Source: Wyeomyia smithii
Taxonomy: Eukaryota; Arthropoda; Insecta; Diptera; Culicidae
Length of the DNA stretch: 64,000 nt
Direction of reading: 5' to 3'
Assembly: GCF_029784165.1 (NCBI RefSeq)
Contig: NC_073696.1
Span: 232,513,771 to 232,577,770 of the forward strand
This document shows positions 22,929-34,122 of this stretch, piece by piece; positions within the stretch are counted from its first letter, which is position 1, and each line of letters opens with the position of its first letter. The notes beneath the pieces are model-generated. The model searched no databases. It saw only the letters and a program-made list of their open reading frames with translations, and was not told the DNA's origin. The position numbers were made by a program, and so were the translations under genes.

Positions 22929-25363
22929 CCTAAATCAATCCACCTAGCGGTCAGACCAAGCCTTTCTCATTCAAACTTTTATTTCTAAAAATAGATTTAC
23001 ATGAACGCTTCAATCCAATGAATGTATATTCACTCTTTAGGTTCTAAAATATTGATGTTGTAATATATACATATAAAAATGCAGTCCGGTCTGTCTGTCT
23101 GTCTGATCCATATAGACTCGAGAACTATCGAACCGATCGACGTGAAAACTTGTATGAACGGATTTTTGGTGCCGATAAAGGTTCCTATGTTAGTTTGAGA
23201 CCCCTCCCTCTTCTGAAAGGGAGGGGTCCCATACAAATGAAACATAAATTTCTGCACAACTCAAGAACAAACCAAGCAAATGAAACCGAATTTGGCATGT
23301 GAATGTTTTAGGAGGTAACAAATATGTCCATAATAGTTGAACACCCCTCCATTTGCTGGAAAGGAGGGGTTCCATACAAATGAAACAGAAATTTTTGCAC
23401 ATCTTGAGAGCTAACCAACTAAATGGAACCAAATTTTGCAGGTGAATGTTTTTAGAGGTAAAAAATATGTTCCATAATCGACCTCAGGCAACATTTTGTA
23501 TTGTAAGATGGCAACTTCCGGTTTCTGAAAAACAGCCAAAAATGGCCGATTTCCACCCAACATAACAATATCAATATTACAGGAGCTAAAATCGACCACA
23601 GATACCATTTTGAATTCTAAGATGGCGACCTCCGGTATTGGGTGTTATTCGATTATTTTCGGCTGTTTCCCAGGAATATGTGCTTCCAGGAAAGGGAGGG
23701 GCGTAGAACCATCATGGACATATTTGTTACCTCTAAAAATATTAAACCAGAATGACGCTCAGAGGCCAGAAATTATCTTAAATACCATTTGAAATCCAAG
23801 ATGGCGACTTCCGGTTTGTGAAAACAGCCTAAAATAACCAAATACCATCCAATATGAGTATCTCTGGAACCAGAATGATGCAATGAGCTAACAATTGACC
23901 TCAAGCACCCTTTTGAATTGCTAAATGGCAACTTTTAAAAATGACCGAATAATACTCAATATGGATGCATAGAAACCGAACAGTGACCCTGGACACCATT
24001 TTGGATTTAAAGACGACCACTTTTAGTTTGTGGAAATCAACCAAAATAACTAAATACCTCCCAATATGGGTATTTCCGGTGTCAGATTGATGCCAGAAAG
24101 TCTGCTGAAAATAACCGTTACCACCCAATATGAATATATATTCAGAATTAAGGCGATGTACAGATGCAAAAGTCGAGGATGTTGTCATTTCGATAAAACC
24201 AATCATTTTAAACGATTTGTTATTTGACTTTGATCATATCCTATGGCCGATTCGTCGTGCATTTGCAGCTTTTGAACACATCGCAAGGAATCGATGAATT
24301 TGGAATGTTAAAATAGTACGATACCACATTTAAATTATGTTGAGGCCACATATATCGATTAAAGCAGGTATAGTTTTAAATAGTCTTTGAATTTCTTTTC
24401 TTTCCATAACTTTTGAGCCACATATCAAATTGTTATGAAGTTTGTTATTTGTAAGTTCGGGAGATGACTCGTTCATATGACACTAGTTATGTTCAAATAA
24501 GTCATGTTATCTTTGAAATAATAGACTTTCGTTGTTTTATTAACAATTTAATACGTGACGGTTGCTTAAGTTCGATTATAGTCAAATGAAATGGGAACGT
24601 ATTGGACAGCAAAACTTCGAAACCACGTGTTCAATCATAATTCATCAGTTAAGCCTTAACTGGCCCGCTCATCTGATAATAAAATTGATCAAATCGGTTG
24701 TGTAGTTTCTGAGATAATGAAGTTTCGTGATCACATTTCGGTACATTACAGACGAAGCTACAGTTCGATTAAAGTAAAATTCAATAGAGTGTTATGAGGC
24801 AGCTAGACTTATTTTTTGACACCAATTTTGTGGAAATCGGGTCAGCCATCTCTGAGAAAAGTGAGTGAGTCCAAGTAGCCTTCGGAATATGTTCCTTTTC
24901 ACAGCTGGATTTCACATTTTTGAACATAACAGGCAAAGTAATAGTCTGATTGCAAAACAAATCAAAAGGGTCTTACGGGGCAACTAGACCTTCCATTTGA
25001 CACTGATTTTATGAAAATCGGTCCAGCCATCTCTGAGAAACATGAGTGAGATTTAACAGTCTTCAGAACACGTTTCTTTAAATAACTTTTGAACCACAAG
25101 TTCAATCTTTATAAAATGAAAAAGTCAAGGGTTTTTAAGGTAGCCCGTTCATTTGTAACCAATTTTGTGAAAATCGGTTGTATGGTTTTCGAGATAATGA
25201 TGTTTCATGATTTTTACATTTTGATACATAACCTTTAAACTAATAATCCGATTACAATAAAACTTGATAGAGTCTTATGGGACAACTAGACCTTCCATTT
25301 GCAATTAATTTCATGAAAATCGGTTCAGCCATCTCTGAGAAAAGTAAGTGAGAATAAAAATCT

Positions 25364-25404
<41 letters not shown>

Positions 25405-25553
25405 GAAAATGCTCAGCTCGTCGAGCTGAGTCGAGTGATATATGCCATTCGGCCCTTTGGAGCACTTTTATACTTTCGGTTTTAGAAAGGTGTAGAAGTG
25501 ATTGCTATAGAAAGGTATAGCAAGTGATTGCTATACCTTTCTAGGAGAAAGGC
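22929..25553. mobile_element. A-run-inserted non-coding element, copy 2 (2.6 kb)
   Basis: It has the same start (CCTAAATCAATCCACCTAGCG) and end (CCTTTCTAGGAGAAAGGC) as copy 1, the same order of internal repeat fields, and a (CA)n tract at the same place. It lies exactly in an A-run of the left TIR of the large transposon. The intact right TIR gives the empty-site sequence with seven A residues there. It is shorter than copy 1 through loss of internal units, and it carries a local inversion near 23632-23745 and a small duplication beside the terminal hairpin near 25485-25540. Confidence 0.85.
25368..25402. repeat. (CA)n microsatellite inside A-run element copy 2
   Basis: Shorter equivalent of the CA tract in copy 1, located at the same internal position just before the conserved tail. 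Confidence 0.95.
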
Positions 25554-25648
25554 AAAAAGTTATGCTCTAAAATAAAAAATTAAAATGCAAACTAAAACTA
25601 AGGTATATTATTTTTCCAGTGTAAAACAACCTGATAGAATGAAATACA
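25554..25648 (+). repeat. Left TIR, inner part
   Basis: It resumes after the nested element with AAAAAGTTATGCTCTAAAAT and matches the inverse of 29900-29990, including the AGTGTAAAA and GATAGAATGAAATAC blocks at its inner edge. Confidence 0.85.
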
Positions 25649-25982
25649 TAACATAACAAGTTTTGATTATTTTAATTTCAAACAATTTAAAACAAGTAAA
25701 ACTCAATGCCTAATTTCAATATATTATGTGTATGCAGGTACCTTAAGTTCATTGTATTACAGATGTTAATGCTTCTCACATCTTAGGAACCTACCTGATA
25801 TGTTTACCTATGAAAATGGTGTTAATGTGGAAGAAACAATCCAATTCTTTACTTTATAATTCAAATGTTTTATTTTCAAACATAATCACTTAGCATCTAT
25901 TTCTTACCACTACTAAATACAGTAAATATTTTTGAGTCATCTTCTGAACTAGAATATCTTTTAACTGCTATTTGATTATTAC

Positions 25983-28061
25983 TTATACGACAAAACTATG
26001 AAATTTCTGTGTTCCAGGTATAGGTTTTACTTGACTGAATAGTTCATCTAGTTCCTCTGACATTTTTGTGTACTGTTCATTGCGTTCGTGGCAGAAATTT
26101 AATTTAGTTATACATTTGTCTGTTTGTTGAGCTGCCCAGTCGTAAAGTTCTCTTGGAGTTTTAATAGTATTTCCGTAATCTCGGGCAAGACTTGCTCTCT
26201 TTGCCATTCGTTTGAGAGTACCTCCGATTGCGTCACAGGGACCTTTCCCATGTTGCGAAAATGTGCCACTCTACTTCTAATTTATGCCTTAATTTGAAAT
26301 CACACAGGCTCGCAATTTTTTTTTTTTTTTTGTTTTTATAATGAGCAGCTGTTCCATCTGACATAAAAATAATTTTTGAAAAAATAATTTTCTGTTTCTG
26401 TTTGATTTGAATAGCTGGGCAGCCACAGTATCATGCGTCAATACTTCTGATATTACAATGAAACTTACATTTTCTAATATACCATCCCTCTTATAATAAA
26501 TTTCAAATGGTTGAATTGTTGCTTGAGAATTATTCCAATGATAACCCTGAGCTGCATTTTGGATAACAAATGAGTAATTTTCCGAGAAGTCGCCAAACAC
26601 AAGAATTTCACCTTCAGCCAACGAATCTTTTCTGTCCTTAAGAAATGAAGACTGTTTTTTTGTATATGAAGTCATGAGTTATAAACTTATCAATTTTCTC
26701 AACGAAATACGAAATAAATTCGTCAACAGGCTTTATAATGGTTTCCAAGTTGCAACGATCAGTGGTCACCCACTGCTGTAAAATAATATCTTCGTCAATA
26801 TTTTCCTCTAATTGTGAAAGGAGTTCTTCTTCGACAGTTTGTTTGGAGGAACATTGCTTTCAAAAACGCAAATAACAATCTGATGTCCCAATAGAAATAT
26901 TACACAAAATTTTTTCCATTATTTCTGCCTGTGATACTACTTAGACATTAATTTAATATTTTCGTATATTGTGCATACACACACGTTATGAGTCCCGGTA
27001 CTATCAAGAAGTATGCAATGTTTGGGCCGCATCTGTGTAAATAAAGTAAAACCGGTTCAATACCACTACATGTCTCTTGAAAAATCATGTACGCCTCATT
27101 GAGAGACATCATTAAAAGACGTTTTTGAACATGTTCTTTTTTGCCATTTCGAAGCTCAGACACAAAATCGTTAGTTCCTGGCATAGGTCTACTAATGTCA
27201 TCATTGTCAAAAAAATCTATTAACCATTTTTTTATAAATTTCACTGATTTCACGCCCACATTTCGAATTAGGGGTACAAAGTATACCCTGATCGTTAACA
27301 AGTGTTTTCATCTGTTTCACTATATATGGCGACGCATCTAATTCCTTCACTATTTTAGCGATGGACCACGATTTTGGCAGTACTGACAATATTTTTACCT
27401 GGTCATTCCTGCTTGTAGTAGGAGCTTTAAATTTCTCCAATAATTGCAAAATCATTTCATCATTTGCTTCCTGCTGAGCCATGTCCGTTGAATCTATGCC
27501 GAATATATTTCGTCGCACTGCCTGCGTGATCTCCGTAGATTTTTTAACACAATAATCGGTACTTCTCATGCTCCTGGACGAAATTGGGGAAACTTCCAGT
27601 GTTTGCACGATACTAATAAATTTTTCCACATTGTACGAACCTTGCAGTTGATCCACTGACACGATTGACTGTAATGATGGAACTGACGGTACTGCTTCTG
27701 AAAAAAATAAGTTTAAAAAATATTTATATAATAATACGTGCATATTATGGTGCGTTAAAAATTAACTTATTGCATTTGTTATTATTTCTTTAAAAGTAAT
27801 AACGTTCTCACCTAGCATGTCATAAATCTCTCCACAACTTGTTAATGGCTGCTCAGCATTAATTGTTGGTGGTTGCGGATTTTCACATGCTGATTCTTGC
27901 GGACTTTGACTTGTTGATGGTTGTGGATCTTCGAAATCTTGCGTTGCTTCGTATTCATCCGTTCGTCGCTTTTTCTGTGGAACACTTCTGCTATGCGATA
28001 TTACAGCTTGACAAGAAACACAAATGTGCATCGATTCATCTAGTTGGTGGTCATAAGCCAT
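25983..28061 (-). pseudogene. Transposase-like gene of the large-TIR element, spliced and broken
   Basis: The minus strand starts with an ATG at 28061. A first exon (28061-27767) is Ser/Pro/Gln-rich after a CxxC pair and ends at a GTTAAT donor; a 69-nt intron with a T-rich tract and CAG acceptor ends at 27698; splicing keeps the frame. The second exon carries a LPKSWSIAKIVKEL block, a DNDDISRPMPGTNDFVSELRN block near 27140-27210, an ILQQWVTTDRCNLETI block near 26750-26800, a GDFSENYSFVIQ block near 26570-26600, a SDGTAAHYKN block near 26335-26361, an HGKGPCDAIGG block near 26222-26253, and a C-terminal part ending FHSFVV at 25983. Spaced D residues in conserved blocks suggest an RNase H-like D-D-E/D transposase; I infer that. 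The blocks agree with a protein family that I remember as recurring in many animal genomes, without a superfamily name. At least four frame breaks or stops kill it, one at an A-run at 27210-27216. Confidence 0.75.
27698..27766 (-). other. Predicted 69-nt intron in the transposase-like gene
   Basis: Donor GTTAAT at 27766, a T-rich stretch, and a TTTTTTTCAG acceptor ending at 27698. Removing it leaves one spare exon-1 base that completes the first codon of exon 2, so the frame continues. Size is typical of short insect introns. Confidence 0.65.
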
Positions 28062-29899
28062 AACAAAACTTAGTCGAGCTTCTCTTCACAATTACTATAA
28101 GTTGATTGAGTAGCGTTGTTATTGACGTGGGACTACGTCTGACAAATGGTGCGTCAGATTTCAAACATTAATGACAGTTTAACCACATAATGGATAACAA
28201 TAACCAATATGTTGTTGGATAGAAAACATGTAGAACAATTCTGTAATATGCTAATTATCACTCTAGTTTCATTGCTAAATGGTAAAATTGATAAAAAGTT
28301 TGAATGACAAATTTACGCGAACAATGAACCAATTACATTCAAGCATTCCTTGCACAGACGACGTGGATGGACACCAACCGTTCCCTGTGATATTCTCTGT
28401 ATCAATATCGAAAAAAGAGTCTCCCAGTCCCAATAGGTCAATTTATTTTTGCTTCGATGAGCTTAGACTAATGTGATGTCTCGAAGGTAAAAATTTTCCG
28501 AAAAGTATGAAACAATCCCCATTCTTGAACAATTCCTAAACCTGCTATCAGAACGTAAAAAAAACTGATGTCTTGAAAAAAAACATGCTGGTATAAGTAA
28601 CATCGCCAGTGGATCAGAAAGCCGCAGGTCTCTCGTCGTCTATGATTGCAGCAGTACTCTTCTATTCGTACTGCAGTGTGCGGTACTATTCGTATTGTAG
28701 TGATACACTTTTATTCGTACATTTCTATTCGTGAGCAATCGAGGAAAAACTGCAATGCGGCTGCTGATGGTAATTGAAAGTTTATCTCATAAATATGATT
28801 ACCATAAATTACTCAACAAGAATTGTACATTTTTGCAACGATCATAAGTTATATTTATTATATTTCATATTCGATATTCACTGAATAATCGTGACCAGAT
28901 AGTATCGAAGATTGTATTTCTAAATATACAAATTTATAGAAGAGTAAGAGCCGGTGCATACTTGTGAATTTTAGGTCCATTTACTAAGATTCATTCCGAA
29001 TTTTTTCTTACATTTAAAAATTGTTAGATGATATTATATTATTTTAAACTTTTCCACAATTAACGTTTATGTGCTGTCTTCGTAATACAGCGAATGTAAC
29101 TGTAGGTAAATGAAAAAAAATTGTCAAGCAGAAAACAAAAATGGAATTGTTGATTGCTACGATATTCTGCTGAAACTCGTTGATAATTTTGTTTAACATA
29201 TCTTCTTATGTTTGCCAATCAATGAACTTTCGTAAGGGCTCCCATATTGTTTTGGTCCATGTTATAAATTTAATTTAATCAGAGTTAAATAAGTAAGTAT
29301 TATTGGATTTGGTTTTTAGGGATAATAGACTTAATTCTGACTTTGACGCATTACGTTTGCACAAAAAATTCTACATGCATAATATCGCCAAATATAAACG
29401 ATATTTTTTCGAGTGTTGTTGAATATATTTCTGAAAATAGATTTTCAGGGAAGGCTGAAAATAAAAGTACGTAAGTCATCGATCAAACACATTGATTCTA
29501 TCTGCGGACTCTGTATATGTTGGACCAAAAAATCCCCTGATTACAGTGTTTAGTCCCACGTCACCATTCCATACAACTCTAGGGCTGTATACCTTGTCGT
29601 ATTTTATCAAGCTTTTAAACAGGTTCGTAACGTGCATACATATCACAGCAGATACAATAGGTAAAAGATACGTACGTAGAATAAACATATATTTTGCAGG
29701 TAGAATAAACATGTATTGTAGCAGTCAAAACACCAGCAGCAGCACTCCTCTTGGGAGAAAATTACCCACCGCGTTTGGGTTACCTATGTTCTACAGCGGC
29801 CACGTGCTTCACGCAGGATTTTGCTTCCAGAGTCAAAAACAACACTCAAACACTGGTTCTACTGTTACCTAATTTATTGACATTACACATTTACACAAG
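28062..29899. other. Interior of the large-TIR element, right of the gene
   Basis: AT-rich, non-coding. It includes GACGTGGGACTACGTC at 28124-28139 and an inverse GACGTGGGACTA at about 29555-29566, TATTCGTA words repeated around 28655-28735, and overlapping sense and antisense frames at 29476-29872 that show no family features. It should hold the transposase promoter, which I cannot pinpoint. Confidence 0.4.
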
Positions 29900-30421
29900 T
29901 ATTTCATTCTATCAAGGTATTTTACACTAAAAAAATAGTATACCTTGGTTTTAGTTTGCCTTTTCATTTTTTATTTTAGAGAATAACTTTTTTTCCTTAA
30001 ATATGCTCAAGTTACGATGTATGAACGAAATGTAGCCAACAATGTTGTCTTTCACCAAAAATTTTTTAGCCAATTCCGAGATGACTATTTTTTTTTAAAT
30101 CGATGTATTGTGTTTAAATTGTATTTTTTTTCAGTGTAGGACTTGATATATAATTTTTTTCCATATTTTTTATGAAAATTCCCAATTTCCTAAAAGTTAC
30201 TTATAGAACACTTTTTTGTAGAATTTACCGTTTTTGAATCATATTGATTTACGAAAAATCGGCAAAAAAAAGTTTCGCCCTTTTAGAAGACAGACTAATT
30301 TTGGAAAAAGTAAGTATGCAGAGATGCTTAATTAGGTGATGTCTTCACACCCAAAAAGTTTCAACCAATTCGGAGAGGGTGCTGCCAGTCCTTGAGACGA
30401 TTTGGTACGATGAAATCCGTC
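29900..30421 (-). repeat. Right TIR, uninterrupted
   Basis: Inverse counterpart of the split left TIR. Its run of seven T residues at 29989-29996 is the empty-site version of the point where the A-run element landed on the left. Confidence 0.9.
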
Positions 30422-33400
30422 CAGAAAGAAAATGATTCAAATCCAACTCAATGTTCAATGAACGCATCACACAAATGATAATTAAATATAATAATCATAA
30501 TAATAATGATTTACTAATGATAGAGTATTCGTGGAATTTTCATAACACATCAATATATTTTTCTATGAGCAGATTTCCATTTTTTCGGAAAACTATCGTG
30601 TCCACTTTGCCATTGTCATAAAACCCTTTCCTCCTCCCGTGGACAAGTGTTATTTGCGTTTCGAGTTTCCGAGAATCATGCAAAATTCTTCGTTTGAGAT
30701 CATTCATTCTGATAACAATCGAAATATAATCTAAATCGAATCTAAATCCTTTTAAATCCAATCCAAAGCCTATCCAAACCCAATCCACAACACATGCTAG
30801 AAAAATGTTGCAATTTGACTAATATGTGAACTGTCAAGTACCGGTTAATCATCTCTCACGATTGAGCAGCACTAATAAAAGCTACAATCACACAAAAGAA
30901 AGGTTCCCACGAATGGATGCATCCATCAACAGATAATTCACCTGTCAAACGGACATATGTGCAAACGATCATCAAGCGCAGATTTTCCGAACCCCTCTTA
31001 ATCATCAAATAGTTGCATTTACCAGCGATCCAATCCGCGCAAGGAAATCAATGTTCGGGAAAAAGTTTACTTCTCAAACCATAAATAAGCAATCTGTTAA
31101 TCGGATAAATTCATTCCGTTAGTCGGTTGGTCGTGCGAAAAATAAACAACCGCACACGCACATTTGACCTGGCCGCTTGCTGCATCATCACAGGTGCACT
31201 TATGACAACAACAACAACAACAACAACAACGACGGCGGCGGCCACGGCAGCACGGTCAATATTTGTTTCTACCGCACGGGCACCTAGCGCGCGCGAATGG
31301 CCTGCAGTCAATTGAAATGACCCTTTCCATCGTGATCGAGAAGCGGCAGAAGCCTTCTGCGATGGGAAAAAAAACCGCCATCATCGGATGGAACGGCGCA
31401 AAAGTTTGCATTTCGACGATTGCTTTGATCCGATCGTCCGGTGCAATTTGTCAAACCGGCTAATTGTAAAATATTGCCATCGGGGTGCTTCCTCTTCAGA
31501 GGTGAAATGTAGGCAGATAAATTGCTAGTTTGTTGTTGTTGACTAGGCTGGAGCTAAAATTAAACTTTATCTATTGCTGCCCCTGGGAGAAAGACATAAG
31601 TTAAATAATTTCCGTCGAAGCAAAATTTATCATTAGGTTGAAAATCCAACAATGAAAGAATTTAAAAACAATCTCGATCATATACTCTGGCAATTAACCT
31701 CAAGGAATACCGCACTCCCGGTTGATTCAACAACTATAAGTACCGAGGATCGGCCCACCTCATTAAACCAGACTGCTACTAGGCACAGAGCAGGCGAAAC
31801 AAAGCCTACTGTGCGTTATTCGTTTGACTGCGATAACTTTGTAAGCTTGCCGGAGACGTCGAGAGTGGATTTGCAGCAATGCGCAGGCGCGGATGATTGA
31901 AATCTTTCCACAACATTGTTCCCGAGCGTGGCCTCGAAAGCTACGAAAGGGTCGGTCAGCGGCGTTGTCGTCGACGGGACATGCGCGTTGTTTGTTCTGG
32001 AACCGCAAGGACCCCTGTGCAAGCAGTTGCGATCATGCGCGCTGATTATAGGGCCCCCGAGTGAAACGATAGTATACAAGACCGAAATGGAGCACGAGCA
32101 ACAAAAAATCTGAATTGGAAATTTAAACTTATTATAAAAGGAATTTCCTTGCTCGCTTGTGCTGGCGGGCCCCACCGGCAGTGGCTTATGGGGGAGCGGA
32201 GGGATAAAATTATTGTTCGCCCTCGGTTCCCATGACATACGGGTTGTTGATAATTTCGCGATGGCAGTTTTTTTATTCATTTTTTTCTTAACCATCTTTT
32301 CGTTAACAAGCTCGCCAAACTAAGCGGATAACATGTTATCGGTTATTATTATATTTAAACGAGGTAGTCGCAAAATTGAGCGTCGCAAATTGTCTGCGAG
32401 AGTAAAAAAATTGGGAACAAAATTTTGCCAAATTATCTACATTATCGGAGAAGCAAAAATTTACCCGGGCAGGATTCGCTTGGACGGCTTCATAATAAAA
32501 TTATTACCGAATGTCGACGGAAACGCTGCAGGCTTATCGGGCGATACAAGCCATAAACCTTGGTAATGTTCTTGTTTGTTCCTCTCCGCTCCCTAGACGC
32601 GGTCATCGCTTCACGAAAAATATGACCAAACGCGTAGAGGTCACTTTTCATCGCTGGGCTCCTTTTTATTTAATTTTAATGACTTAATAAAATTTCATAT
32701 TTATTTTCAATTTCTTTTCCATTATTCGCACTGCATAAACATTACGCCTCAGCTCGGCTGGCCGGGCTGCATGTTTTCGATCGCCGGATAACGGACGAAA
32801 TCGATCGACCGACCGACCGGCCGACGATGGCCTGTAAGAGAATCGAGCAATTTTCGTTCATTATACATCGATCAGGATTTCAAATTAGCTTTCCTACCCG
32901 TCATCAAGCAGCCGGGCAGCCCCGTGCTGAAGGCAGCGAGGATTATTTTCTTCCGTTTCGTAAAAGGTAAACTAAGTGGTCGCTTAAAGTTGAGAGAGGT
33001 GCTTCTACGAAGAATTTTGGTAACAAGTGTTTTAATATTAGATTGGTAGGTACACGCAAAACTTTTCCTTATTACTTTAGAAGCGCAAAATTGCCTTTTG
33101 GGTAACAAACCTATTACTTTGAAGGCAATAAAATTCTTCCCCAGTCAAGTAACAACACATACTGCCATATATTTAGCACGTGTTACTGGAGTACGACTGT
33201 CTAATAATGGTCGTTTCAACCACATGCAAGATTTTTCCGGTCGAAAACTGCTCCCTTTCCATCTCAAGCAAAAGAAAAATCACACCGTCACATATGTTGC
33301 ACATGTTACAAGTTTCTTCAATCTCCAATTCATCCGGTGTGCGTGTATTAGTTCACATACGGAGTAGAGAAAAAATATGACAAGAGCTGCCAAGCTGCAT
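30422..33400. other. Unique-looking non-coding island
   Basis: A GC-richer stretch with CpG-containing words. It contains a (CAA)n tract at 31205-31232 that produces artefactual low-complexity frames on both strands, and a GATCGATCGACCGACCGACCGGCC block at about 32799-32822 (pattern only). No exon, RNA gene or transposon end is supported. Possibly regulatory or intronic DNA of a host gene, by composition alone. Confidence 0.35.
31205..31232. repeat. (CAA)n microsatellite
   Basis: About nine ACA/CAA units followed by a GACGGCGGCGGC tract. Confidence 0.9.
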
Positions 33401-33447
33401 AATTCATTTTTTTTTTCATTTTTTTCATTTATTTGGAGCAGGGAAAA

Positions 33448-33490
33448 GCCTTTGGGAGTAAAGTTCATTTAAACCTCTTCTCCCAAAGGC
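33448..33490. other. Hairpin in retrotransposon 3' region
   Basis: GCCTTTGGGAG and CTCCCAAAGGC form an 11-bp perfect stem around a 21-base loop. It lies close to the A-rich tail. Confidence 0.7.
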
Positions 33491-33535
33491 ATAAAAAACC
33501 TACTCTTCTTTTTCATACATAACACAATTTAAATA

Positions 33536-33571
33536 CACCTCCAGTGAGACATTGTCTCTTCGAAGGAGGTG
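33536..33571. other. Two-level hairpin in retrotransposon 3' region
   Basis: The outer stem is CACCTCC/GGAGGTG and the inner stem GAGAC-ATT-GTCTC. This may be a 3' recognition structure for the element's RT, by analogy with other LINEs. Confidence 0.6.
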
Positions 33572-34122
33572 CATTGTATCTAATCTAATTACAAATACTT
33601 ATTATCTACTTCAACAAATTGCACTTTTTGTGAATCGATTCAGCGGTATCACTTTGAGCTGTACGGATGTCACTATGAAGTTTGCATCTGTCCGGGATGG
33701 CTTAACATATGCCGTATGGTAAATGACGCAGCATTGACTGAAACAGTGGCAGCTTGGTAGTCTCCAATGATGAAGCTTGGAATGAGCGATAGAGTAGAGA
33801 AAAGAACCCATTATGAGCGTAGTATCGCTGGCTTCGGCCAGAAATATACCAGTTAATTTACCTCACAAAATATCTGGTGCGGCTCCTGGCCGAGCATTTC
33901 AACCCGTAGTGGTAGTGACCTCAACGGCGACACATAGGACAAGGTTTGGATGTACATTGGGTTGGTATTCCAGGAAGGTGGCGGTGATTCTGTCAGTGGC
34001 GCGATCGACCGATGAAACAGTGAACAGCTGAACACAGGAAGACTGGTCTAGCTTCTGACTTTTGTTTTTGTTTTGGAAGCTGAGCCGGGCTGCTTTTCCG
34101 TAGCTTTCTGCTACAATATGAC

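Larger units (their letters stand above)
22493..30421. mobile_element. Large transposon with ~520-bp terminal inverted repeats
   Basis: The left end starts GACGGATTTCATC at 22493 and the right end is its inverse, finishing at 30421. The left TIR runs 22493-22928, is broken by the A-run element, and resumes at 25554-25648. The right TIR is uninterrupted at 29900-30421. The arms align nearly throughout, with small indels. Without the nested insertion the element is about 5.3 kb. It holds a decayed transposase-like gene on the minus strand. No clean target-site duplication is visible at the ends I define. Superfamily not assigned from sequence alone. Confidence 0.85.

Noticed and set aside
29492..29872. 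126-codon plus frame and overlapping minus frame
   Set aside because: Both strands are open over the same stretch inside the transposon and neither shows domain features.
31111..31315. Frames with poly-Val or poly-Thr
   Set aside because: Products of the CAA microsatellite read on both strands.
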